A stretch of DNA of 64,000 bases from Flectobacillus sp. BAB-3569 (GTDB taxonomy: Bacteria > Bacteroidota > Bacteroidia > Cytophagales > Spirosomataceae): the NCBI RefSeq assembly GCF_002270355.1, contig NZ_NJFZ01000004.1, forward strand, positions 158,770 to 222,769, in the 5' to 3' direction. The notes beneath the pieces were generated by a model. It made no database searches. It saw only the letters and a list, made by a program, of their open reading frames with translations, and was not told the origin of the DNA. Position 1 is the first letter of the stretch. Each line of letters opens with the position of its first letter. Shown one piece after another: positions 55,240 to 63,357 of the stretch. Position numbers and translations under genes: made by a program.

Positions 55240-55461
55240 CTTAAAATCAATCACAAACTCACTCAAGCACTCAATCACTAAATTATGCATACCCCTTTCT
55301 CCACTTTGTGCCTCTGTGCCTTTGCACCTTCTCCACTATTAAAAGCTTTCTTCAAAAACCTTCACAAATTTTGGTAACTTTACTAAGGCAATTAATGTTA
55401 TCCAATTAATGGCTTGGTGAATTATCCCTTTGCCTTTGCATTCAATTATATTCCTTATTTC

Positions 55462-58296
55462 ATGTCCAACCTCACAGACAACACAGGCTATGAGCATATC
55501 GAAGTGCTCGGAGCAAGAGAACATAACCTAAAGAATATTGACCTCACTATTCCTCGCAACAAACTTGTCGTTATTACTGGCATCAGTGGTTCGGGGAAAT
55601 CTTCATTAGCATTTGATACCATTTATGCTGAAGGACAGCGTCGTTACATGGAAAGCTTTTCGGCCTATGCCCGAAGCTTTATTGGCGGTATGGAACGCCC
55701 CAATGTGGACAAAATCAATGGGCTTTCGCCTGTAATTTCGATTGAGCAAAAAACCACTTCTAAAAACCCTCGCTCGACCGTAGGTACTGTTACCGAAATC
55801 TATGACTTTATGCGTTTGTTCTATGCTCGTGCAGGAGAAGCATTTAGTTATTTGTCGGGCGAAAAAATGATTAAACAGTCGGTCGACCAAATTATTGATG
55901 TCATTCTGCATGATTATGATAATCAGAAATTAATCATTTTGGCTCCGATTGTCAAAGGTCGTAAAGGACATTACCGTGAGCTTTTTGTGCAGATTGCCAA
56001 ATTGGGTTATACCAAAGTACGTGTCGATGGCGTGGTGATGGATATTCAGCCAAAAATGCAGCTCGACCGTTTTAAAATCCACGATATCGAGATTGTCATT
56101 GACCGTATTGTCGTAAAAGCAGAAGATCGCTTCCGCCTTTCACAATCTGTTCAAACAGCCCTGAATCAAGGAAAAGGTTTGATGATGATTCGTGATGAAA
56201 AAGGTGAAGTCCGCAATTTTTCTAAATTCTTGATGGATCCTAAAACGGGGATTTCTTACGACGAACCTGCGCCTAATACCTTTTCGTTCAACTCTCCTTA
56301 TGGCTGGTGTCCTTGTTGTCAGGGCTTGGGAGTTGTTGAGGAAATCACAGAAGAAGCTATCCTTCCTGATAAAAGTCTCAGTATTAGCCGTGGAGCCATT
56401 GCTCCCATTGGTGAGTACCGTGAGATGTGGATTTTCAAGCAATTAGAGGTTTTACTCAAACCTTTTAAAGTAAGTTTGACTACTCCGCTTGACAAATTTC
56501 CCAAAGAAGCTGTCGAAATTATGTTGTATGGTTCTGACGAGCCTGTTCCAGTTCCTTCCAAAAAATATGAAGGTACAGAATGGAATACCAAGTACGAGGG
56601 AATTATCAATTTCTTGAAAAGACAACAAGAAAGTGGCTCGGATAAAATTCAAGAATGGCTCAAGGATTTTATGATGATTCGCACCTGTCCAGACTGTAAT
56701 GGGGCACGTCTGAAAAAAGAAGCACTTTTCTTTAAAATAGATAATAAAAATATTGCTGAATTAGCACAGCTAGATGTTTCGGACTTAGCCAAATGGTTTG
56801 AAGGACTCGAAGAGCGCATGTCTGAACGCCAAAATGTAATCGGTCGTGAGGTTCTTAAAGAAATCCGCAAGCGTATCGGTTTCTTGACGGGCATTGGCTT
56901 GGAATACCTTACGCTCAACCGCCCACTCAGAACGCTTTCGGGTGGCGAGGCGCAGCGTATTCGTTTGGCAACCCAAATTGGTACGCAGTTGACCAATGTG
57001 TTGTATATCATGGACGAGCCAAGTATTGGTTTGCACCAGCGTGACAACGTCAAATTGATTCAAGCGCTCAAAGATTTGCGTGATTTGGGCAACTCTATTT
57101 TGGTTGTAGAACACGACAAAGATATGATGCTCGAATCAGACTATATCGTGGATATTGGCCCTGGTGCTGGTCGTCACGGAGGTTCGATTGTGGGTCAGGG
57201 AACACCTGAGGAGTTTTTGAAAAATAACTCGACCACTGCTAAATTTTTAAGTGGCGAGACCAATATTGAAGTACCCAAACAACGTCGTAAAGGCAATGGC
57301 AATACCTTAGTCATCAAAGGTGCTAGTGGCAATAACCTCAAAAATGTTACGCTAAAACTTCCTTTGGGCAAGATGATTGCGATTTCTGGGGTAAGTGGTT
57401 CGGGAAAATCTACCTTAATTCACGAAACGCTTTTCCCAATTCTCAATCGCCATTTCTTTAATAGCAAACGTGAACCTATGCCATTCAAGGCTGTGGAAGG
57501 TTTGGAGTTTTTGGATAAAGTAATTGAAGTGGATCAGTCGCCGATTGGTCGTACGCCACGCTCCAACCCTGCCACTTACACAGGAATGTTTTCGGATATT
57601 CGAACGCTTTTCTGCGAATTGCCAGAATCTAAAATTCGTGGTTACAAAGCAGGACGTTTTAGCTTTAACGTAAAAGGCGGTCGTTGCGAAGATTGTGAAG
57701 GTGCAGGGATGAAAAAAATCGAAATGGAGTTTTTACCTGATGTACATATCGCTTGCGAAACATGTAAAGGCAAACGCTTTAACAGAGAAACCTTAGAAGT
57801 GCGATTTAAAGGAAAATCCATTGCAGATGTACTGGATATGACGGTAGAACAGGCTGTAAGCTTTTTCGAAAATCAACCTAAAATTCAGCGTAAAGTTCAG
57901 ACCTTACATGAGGTTGGCTTAGGCTATTTGACGCTAGGTCAGCAAGCAACAACCCTTTCGGGTGGCGAAGCCCAACGCGTAAAACTAGCCGAAGAACTTT
58001 CGAAAAGAGATACAGGTAAAACCATTTATATTCTCGACGAACCAACGACTGGTCTTCATTTTCAAGATATTAAAGCTTTGATGGAAGTATTACAAAAGCT
58101 TGTAGATAAAGGAAATACTGTGTTGATTATCGAGCATAATTTGGATGTCATCAAAGTATCCGACCATGTGATTGACTTGGGTCCAGACGGTGGTCGCAAC
58201 GGTGGACAAATCATCGCTGAAGGTACACCTGAGCAAGTAGCTAAGGTGAAAGGTAGTTTTACGGCTAAGTTTTTGAAGGAAGAATTGAATGGGTAG
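55462..58296 (+). CDS. UvrA paralog
   Basis: A second UvrA-type ATPase, 944 aa from ATG at 55462 (MSNLTDNTGYEHIEVLGARE). Walker [21 protein letters not shown] and [19 protein letters not shown], signatures [12 protein letters not shown] and [12 protein letters not shown], zinc modules CPCCQGLG, CPDCNGAR and CEDCEGAG/CETCKG. It differs from the other copy in MESFSAYARSFIGGMERPNVD and DFMRLFYARAGEAFSYLSG. Bacteroidota often carry two UvrA types; this one is the non-canonical branch. Its exact DNA-damage or other role is unknown. It is followed by the REP/HNH islet. Confidence 0.9.
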   Translation: MSNLTDNTGYEHIEVLGAREHNLKNIDLTIPRNKLVVITGISGSGKSSLAFDTIYAEGQRRYMESFSAYARSFIGGMERPNVDKINGLSPVISIEQKTTSKNPRSTVGTVTEIYDFMRLFYARAGEAFSYLSGEKMIKQSVDQIIDVILHDYDNQKLIILAPIVKGRKGHYRELFVQIAKLGYTKVRVDGVVMDIQPKMQLDRFKIHDIEIVIDRIVVKAEDRFRLSQSVQTALNQGKGLMMIRDEKGEVRNFSKFLMDPKTGISYDEPAPNTFSFNSPYGWCPCCQGLGVVEEITEEAILPDKSLSISRGAIAPIGEYREMWIFKQLEVLLKPFKVSLTTPLDKFPKEAVEIMLYGSDEPVPVPSKKYEGTEWNTKYEGIINFLKRQQESGSDKIQEWLKDFMMIRTCPDCNGARLKKEALFFKIDNKNIAELAQLDVSDLAKWFEGLEERMSERQNVIGREVLKEIRKRIGFLTGIGLEYLTLNRPLRTLSGGEAQRIRLATQIGTQLTNVLYIMDEPSIGLHQRDNVKLIQALKDLRDLGNSILVVEHDKDMMLESDYIVDIGPGAGRHGGSIVGQGTPEEFLKNNSTTAKFLSGETNIEVPKQRRKGNGNTLVIKGASGNNLKNVTLKLPLGKMIAISGVSGSGKSTLIHETLFPILNRHFFNSKREPMPFKAVEGLEFLDKVIEVDQSPIGRTPRSNPATYTGMFSDIRTLFCELPESKIRGYKAGRFSFNVKGGRCEDCEGAGMKKIEMEFLPDVHIACETCKGKRFNRETLEVRFKGKSIADVLDMTVEQAVSFFENQPKIQRKVQTLHEVGLGYLTLGQQATTLSGGEAQRVKLAEELSKRDTGKTIYILDEPTTGLHFQDIKALMEVLQKLVDKGNTVLIIEHNLDVIKVSDHVIDLGPDGGRNGGQIIAEGTPEQVAKVKGSFTAKFLKEELNG

Positions 58297-58315
58297 TTTT
58301 TAACGGGTTATTTTA

Positions 58316-58370
58316 TCTAAACTTCGAGATTATTTCACAGAACTTTACTGTGGGACGTCTCGAAGAGTGA
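58316..58370 (+). repeat. REP-type hairpin H1 (left of HNH gene)
   Basis: CTTCGAGA (58322-58329) and TCTCGAAG (58357-58364) outer arms with an inner CACAG/CTGTG stem; flanks ATCTAAA and AGTG match those of hairpins at 59249-59316 and 59882-59949, but the loop has been replaced. Orientation is the same as the third hairpin. Confidence 0.75.
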
Positions 58371-58403
58371 AAGCAGTAATAAAAATTAATAAACTACTTT
58401 AAA

Positions 58404-59213
58404 ATGCCTATCTACAGAGATTTATTACAGTCTGACTATTGGAAAGTCAAAAGAGAAGAAATTATTAAGCGAGATAATAACAAATGCCAACATTGTTTTA
58501 ATAAAAGTCATTTAGAATACAATTTATCAACCTTCTCCTTAAAACCAAGCAAAGGTAATTCAACCATAATAAATATTCATAATTCTAATGGTACAGAGGT
58601 TTTTACAGAAAGAAATTTTACGTTTTATTCAAGTTTGAAAAGCTCTCTAAAAGATATATTAATCGTAGTTTATGAAGAAGATTCAACCTTAAATAAGGTC
58701 ATTGGTTTTTTCTCTACTAATATAAGTATTAGTGAAAATGAAGTTGACGAAGAAATTGAAAATAACATTAATAATGAACTTTTAAAATTTGAGCCACATA
58801 GGCGTGAAGCAATAAGATACTATTTAAAATCTTACGATCCCCCTCGTAGACTAATTATTAGTAAACTCATTGAAAAAAAAATTAAAGCATCTATTAATAA
58901 TTTAGAGTTGAATGCTCTCAATTGGTCAGAAGTTAAAAATCTCCATGTTCATCATAAATATTATCAAATGGGGAAATTACCTTGGGATTATCCCGATGAG
59001 GCATTAATAACTCTATGTTGGAGATGCCATGAAGGCATTCATAGGAAAGAAAAAACAAAATGGTTAAATGAAAATGGACAGGTAGTAGGCTCTTTAACTC
59101 CATGTTTAAGGTGTTTTGGGGCAGGGGTATTTCCTGAGTTCAATCATGTTCAAAATGGAATATGTTTCAGATGCGATGGAGCAAAATATGAAGAATTCAT
59201 TACTAATCATTAG
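58404..59213 (+). CDS. HNH endonuclease with inserted domain and extra zinc ribbon
   Basis: A 269-aa nuclease. N-terminal YWKVKREEIIKRDNNKCQHC gives the first zinc half (C28, C31); the HNH core resumes only at NLHVHHKYYQMGKLPWDYPD (H181, H183, H184) and LCWRCHEGIHR (C205, C208, H209, H213). In compact relatives these halves are about 15 residues apart; here residues about 40-178 are inserted, with a DUF-like strand section (TFYSSLKSSLKDILIVVY) and a helical section (NNINNELLKFEPHRREAIRY). The C-terminus adds CLRC (234-237) and CFRC (254-257), a DnaJ-like zinc ribbon. Clearly AT-richer than neighbours and flanked by inverted REP hairpins, so probably transferred. Confidence 0.8.
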   Translation: MPIYRDLLQSDYWKVKREEIIKRDNNKCQHCFNKSHLEYNLSTFSLKPSKGNSTIINIHNSNGTEVFTERNFTFYSSLKSSLKDILIVVYEEDSTLNKVIGFFSTNISISENEVDEEIENNINNELLKFEPHRREAIRYYLKSYDPPRRLIISKLIEKKIKASINNLELNALNWSEVKNLHVHHKYYQMGKLPWDYPDEALITLCWRCHEGIHRKEKTKWLNENGQVVGSLTPCLRCFGAGVFPEFNHVQNGICFRCDGAKYEEFITNH

Positions 59214-59248
59214 TTGGTATTTTTCTATCAGTAGCTCCAACATTCGTC

Positions 59249-59316
59249 CCGCTCTTCGAGATGTTCCGAAGGACAATCTCGAAGTTTAGATAAAAAGGAT
59301 TTCCAATCCGTTACAA
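59249..59316 (-). repeat. REP-type double hairpin H2 (between HNH and RAYT)
   Basis: CTTCGAGATGTTCC and GGACAATCTCGAAG form one hairpin, GGATT/AATCC a second (59298-59310). It is the near-exact reverse complement of 59882-59949, so the transposase gene is bracketed by an inverted pair. Confidence 0.85.
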
Positions 59317-59352
59317 ACAAAAAATACACTTAGATAAACATATTTTAAAACT

Positions 59353-59880
59353 ATGCCTTACGAATACCGAGTAAAAGACCAGTATGGCTTGTATTTTATT
59401 ACAAGCACTGTCCATCAATGGGTGGACGTATTTACCAGAAAAGAATATGTAGATATTTTATTAGAAAGCCTACGCTTTTGCCAGAAAGAAAAAGGATTAA
59501 AAATCTATGCTTGGGTTGTAATGAGTAACCATATTCATTTGATTATCCAAAGCGATACAGTTCCGTTAAGTGATATTTTACGTGATTTTAAGCGGTTTAC
59601 AGCCACTGCTATTATTAGAGCTATTGAAAAAAATCCAAAAGAAAGTCGAAAAAGATGGATGCTTTGGCTACTCAAGAAAGAGGACAAAGTTTGTTTTTGG
59701 GAAGAAGGCTACCACGGAGAAGAAATAACAAGTCAATCATTTTTTGATACTAAAATGAAATATATTCACCTTAACCCTGTTCGAGCTGGAATAGTGGAAA
59801 AAGAGGAAGAATATCAATACAGTAGTTGTGGAGATTGCTATGGCGTTAGGAAGGGTTTATTGGAATTAGCAGCTTATTAG
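59353..59880 (+). mobile_element. REP-associated tyrosine transposase (RAYT)
   Basis: A 175-aa single-strand-specific Y1 transposase of the TnpA_REP type. HUH motif is H60-I-H62 in MSNHIHLIIQ, and the catalytic Tyr137 is in TKMKYIHLNPVRAGIV, the standard Y1/REP pattern. N-terminal YRVKDQYGLYFITSTVHQW is typical. Flanked on both sides by its REP hairpins in inverted orientation, so it probably mobilises or domesticates those repeats. It is intact. Confidence 0.93.
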
Positions 59881-59881
59881 T

Positions 59882-59949
59882 TTGTAGCGGATTGGAAATC
59901 CTTTTTATTTGAACTTCGAGATTGTCCTTCGGAACATCTCGAAGAGCGA
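59882..59949 (+). repeat. REP-type double hairpin H3 (right of RAYT)
   Basis: CGGATTGGAAATCC followed by CTTTTTATTTGAA and CTTCGAGATTGTCCTTCGG, then AACATCTCGAAG. Near-exact inverse copy of 59249-59316. The following 59950-60128 holds dispersed CACTCATTGG/CAATCACC words and the upstream region of the DUF1080 gene. Confidence 0.85.
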
Positions 59950-60128
59950 AATCACTCATTGGCTCAATCACCAATTCACTCAATAGATAATGACTCCTAC
60001 CATTATCTATATGCCTTCCATTGCGATTTGTCGGCTTATCTTACAAAATTTTAATTAATTTTAGCATTGTTGTTTTGCCGACAACGACAAATCGTTGTGA
60101 AAACCATTTAACCAAAAACAATACTACC

Positions 60129-61079
60129 ATGCAAAAACTCATTACAAAATTACATTTGATAATTCTGTGTATTTTATGCTCAACCTTGGCCATTACGGCT
60201 CAAAGTATAGAAGGACGTTGGGATATTACCATTACGAAAGGAAATAAAAAATTCCCGTCTTGGTTAGAAATTAACCATTCTGGGGTAAAATACCTCAATG
60301 GGCGTTTTGTGGGTAGTGGCGGTAGTGCCAGACCTATCTCAATAGTATATTTCAAGGATAATAAAATGTCTTTCGCCATTCCTCCACAGTGGGACAGAGA
60401 AGATAAAGACCTTGTAGTAGAGGCTATCTTGAAAGACGGAAAATTGGAAGGAACAATGAATCAGCCTAACGGCGAGGTGGTAAATTGGGTGGGTGTAAAA
60501 GCACCAAAATTGATAAAGTCTAAGGAGCCTATTTTTGGAAAACCAATGCCTATTTTCAATGGTAAAAACTTAGACGGATGGGAAATTATTGGAAGAGAAG
60601 ACCGCCCTGCCGCAGGCGAAAACCAATGGATTGTTGAGAATGGTGCTTTGAAAAGTCCAAAATCAGGTGCTAATATCAGAACAACAAAAACCTTCGGTGA
60701 TTTCAAATTACACGTTGAATTCCGTGTGCCAGAGGGTAGCAATAGTGGTGTATATCTACGTGGACGCTACGAAGTACAGATTACGGACGGTTTCGGCATA
60801 GAACCATCCGCTATTGAGCTGGGAGGTATTTATGGTTTTGTGAAGCCTTTAGAAATGCCTGCTAAAAAAGCGGGAGAATGGCAAAGTTATGATATTACCT
60901 TGGTTGGGAGAGTTGTAACAGTAGTGCTAAATGGCAAAACAACCATCTATAAAGCGGAGATACCAGGCATTACGGGTGGCGCTATTGATAGCAATGAGGC
61001 AGAAGCAGGACCAATTATGTTCCAAGGTGACCACGGACCAATTGAGTTTAGAAACATCACCATTGCAACGGCTAAGTAA
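60129..61079 (+). CDS. Secreted DUF1080 (3-keto-disaccharide hydrolase-type) protein
   Basis: A 316-aa protein with a Sec signal (MQKLITKLHLIILCILCSTLAITA). Residues 25-130 form a beta-rich N-terminal domain (GRWDITITKGNKKFPSWLEI), and the rest is the concanavalin-like DUF1080 fold with PMPIFNGKNLDGWEIIG, FGDFKLHVEFRVPEGSNSGVYL and GPIMFQGDHGPIEFRNITI. The family includes 3-keto-glycoside hydrolases. ATG at 60129 begins the signal; an upstream in-frame start adds 36 residues. Substrate unknown. The next gene is anmK. Confidence 0.88.
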   Translation: MQKLITKLHLIILCILCSTLAITAQSIEGRWDITITKGNKKFPSWLEINHSGVKYLNGRFVGSGGSARPISIVYFKDNKMSFAIPPQWDREDKDLVVEAILKDGKLEGTMNQPNGEVVNWVGVKAPKLIKSKEPIFGKPMPIFNGKNLDGWEIIGREDRPAAGENQWIVENGALKSPKSGANIRTTKTFGDFKLHVEFRVPEGSNSGVYLRGRYEVQITDGFGIEPSAIELGGIYGFVKPLEMPAKKAGEWQSYDITLVGRVVTVVLNGKTTIYKAEIPGITGGAIDSNEAEAGPIMFQGDHGPIEFRNITIATAK

Positions 61080-61111
61080 TTTATTCTTGATAGTAATCAA
61101 TAGCATTTTGG

Positions 61112-61152
61112 GTAAATCCTTTATTTGTTACACACAGATAAAGGATTTATTA
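61112..61152 (+). terminator. Terminator of the DUF1080 gene
   Basis: AAATCCTTTA and TAAAGGATTT arms followed by ATTATTT; lies 40 nt after the stop. Confidence 0.75.
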
Positions 61153-61251
61153 TTTAAAACAGTTTTTAGTTAAAAAAACAAAACCTCACCTTGATACACT
61201 AAATACATTCCAACTTCGTAAATTTGAGAATCATCAACGAAAATCAACCTC

Positions 61252-62450
61252 ATGAACAAAAACCTTCAATCTCTTTACCAAATTGCCCAAAAACCTTCTC
61301 GTAAAATTATTGGTTTGATGTCGGGAACGTCGATGGATGGACTTGATGTGGCTCTTTGCGAGATTTCGGGTGCAGGCGAAAGTACAGAAGTCAAATTGTT
61401 AGATTTTGACACCATTCCATACACCGAAGATATTAAAGAAGAAATTCGTCAGGTTTTTGCTAAAGAAACCGTCAACTTTCCACATCTGACGATGCTCAAC
61501 GAGTGGATTGGTGTATTGCATGCCAATATGATTTTGGAATGCCTCCAAAAATGGAATGTTTCACCCCAAGACGTTGACCTTATTGCTTCGCATGGGCAAA
61601 CGGTGATGCACGCGCCAAAAATTTTGCATGGGATAGACAAATTCCCCAATGCAACCCTTCAAATTGGAGATGGCGACCATATAGCTGTCAACACGGGCAT
61701 TATTACCATCGCTGACTTTAGACAAAAGCACGTAGCCGCAGGTGGCGAAGGCGCGCCATTGGCTGTTTATGGCGACTATTTTATTTTTGGTAAAAAGGTG
61801 AAAATCGCATTATGCTAAATATGGGTGGTATTGCCAACTTTACCTACTTGCCTGCCAATATGAACCCTGAAGAGGTTTTTGTGACAGATACAGGAACAGG
61901 AAATACCTTGCTCGATGCTTTTACCAGAACCTTCTACCCTGATATGGCTTATGATAAAGATGCTCTTTTAGCAAAGCAAGGAATTGTCAATCAAGCTTTA
62001 TTAGATGCTTTGAAGGAGGATGATTTTTTCAAAAAACCTTTTCCAAAAACTACAGGCCCCGAATTATTTAGCAAAGCTTATGTATATCGTGCTCAAGAAA
62101 TCAGCGACACGCTACATATTCCGAGTCATGATTTATTGGCCACCCTCACACGCTTTAGTGCCGAGACGATTGCCGAAGCAGTACATTCGCTTAATCTATC
62201 TAACCTTTCCGACTTCACAGTTTATACTTCGGGTGGAGGGATGCACAATCCTTTGCTAATGGAATGGCTTCAAGAACTTATCCCTGCCAAATTTGCCAAA
62301 ACCAATGAACTAGGTATCAATGGCGATGCCAAAGAAGCTGTATTATTCGCCATTCTAGCCAACGAAACAGTAGCTGGAGGCGAGTCTGACTTTGGTACTC
62401 GAAGAGGAATTCCTTCGGTGACAATGGGGAAAATTTCTTTTCCTTCTTAA
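61252..62450 (+). CDS. anmK: Anhydro-N-acetylmuramic acid kinase, apparent 1-nt frameshift
   Basis: AnmK phosphorylates 1,6-anhydro-N-acetylmuramic acid in cell-wall recycling. The first frame (61252-61818) has GLMSGTSMDGLDVALCEISG, DLIASHGQTVMHAP and FRQKHVAAGGEGAPLA, the second (61812-62450) has MLNMGGIANFTYL, DTGTGNTLLDAF and YTSGGGMHNPLLMEWL. They join into a 399-aa enzyme of normal length if one A is added to the GTG-AAAA run at 61801-61804, giving KKVKNRIMLNMGG. Consensus error is more likely than decay, as both parts are otherwise well conserved. A TAAATTTG box is at 61219-61226. Confidence 0.88.
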
Positions 62451-62544
62451 ATACGCTAGAATAATCTTTTGTCGATGCAACCTTTAGTTGAAGCCCTGCA
62501 TCTAATAGACATAAAATATACTGTCATCAAATAAAGATTTTACT

Positions 62545-63240
62545 ATGAAAAAGATTCTTTTCCTCGTTTCTATTGTATTGATTTCTTGCATTACTGTTGC
62601 TCAGGCACAAGTAGTAACCCAAAAACGTAATGTAGGCTCATTTAAAGGTATTCAAGTTTCGGGAGGAATTGATTTATACCTCACACAAGGCTCCAGCGAG
62701 TCGGTTAGTATTAGTGCCGCTGAAGATCGCCAAGATGATATTAGAGTAGATAACAATGGCGGCGTAATCCGCATATATATCGAAAACTCAAAATGGGGCT
62801 GGTTCAAATGGAACTCAAAACCTGTAAAAGCTTACGTAACGGTAAAAGACCTCAATTCTATTTCGGCAACAGGTGGTTCGGATGTATATTCAGAAAAAAA
62901 GCTTGAATTAATAAAACTCACCATTCGTGCAACGGGTGGCTCGGATGTTAAATTAGAAATAGATGCCGACGAAATTGACTGTAGCACAACAGGAGGCTCG
63001 GATGTCACACTAATAGGCAATACCACTGTTTTGAAAGCAAGCTCAACAGGAGGAAGTGATTTGAAAGCTAATAAACTACGTTCTAGTTTTTGTAGCGTAT
63101 CGGCAACAGGTGGTTCTGACGCTTATGTTTGGGCTGAAAAAGAAATTAGTATTTCTGCTACAGGTGGCTCGGATGTGTATATTTCAGGCAATGCCAGAGT
63201 CGTAAAAAAGAGCGTAACAGGTGGGTCAGATGTTCACTAG
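62545..63240 (+). CDS. GIN-domain (DUF2807) protein with TGGSD repeats
   Basis: A 231-aa secreted protein with a Sec signal (MKKILFLVSIVLISCITVAQA). The mature part starts FKGIQVSGGIDLYLTQGSSE and then has seven turns marked by TGGSD at regular 18-24-residue spacing (ATGGSDVYSEKK, ATGGSDVKLE, TTGGSDVTLI, STGGSDLKA, ATGGSDAYVW, ATGGSDVYIS, VTGGSDVH), the signature of a right-handed beta-helix GIN head. A Trp-rich loop (SKWGWFKWNSK) is inserted early. Function unknown; perhaps adhesive. Confidence 0.88.
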   Translation: MKKILFLVSIVLISCITVAQAQVVTQKRNVGSFKGIQVSGGIDLYLTQGSSESVSISAAEDRQDDIRVDNNGGVIRIYIENSKWGWFKWNSKPVKAYVTVKDLNSISATGGSDVYSEKKLELIKLTIRATGGSDVKLEIDADEIDCSTTGGSDVTLIGNTTVLKASSTGGSDLKANKLRSSFCSVSATGGSDAYVWAEKEISISATGGSDVYISGNARVVKKSVTGGSDVH

Positions 63241-63283
63241 GATATTGAGTGAATGGTGATTGTGTGAATGAGTGATTTTATTA

Positions 63284-63334
63284 AATGTCTCTGTTGTAGA
63301 GACGCAATGATTGCGTCTCTACAACAGAGACATT
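63284..63334. repeat. 51-bp near-perfect palindrome (GAGACGCAAT family)
   Basis: Two 25-bp arms without mismatch (63284-63308 and 63310-63334) around a single base. The core is GAGACGCAAT/ATTGCGTCTC flanked by TGTCTCTGTTGTA and its complement. It lies between the GIN gene and the truncated transposase. Degenerate copies are near 42237, 53204, 55191, 36663 and 11163. Confidence 0.85.
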
Positions 63335-63357
63335 TTGTATTATAAGTATAACATGAG

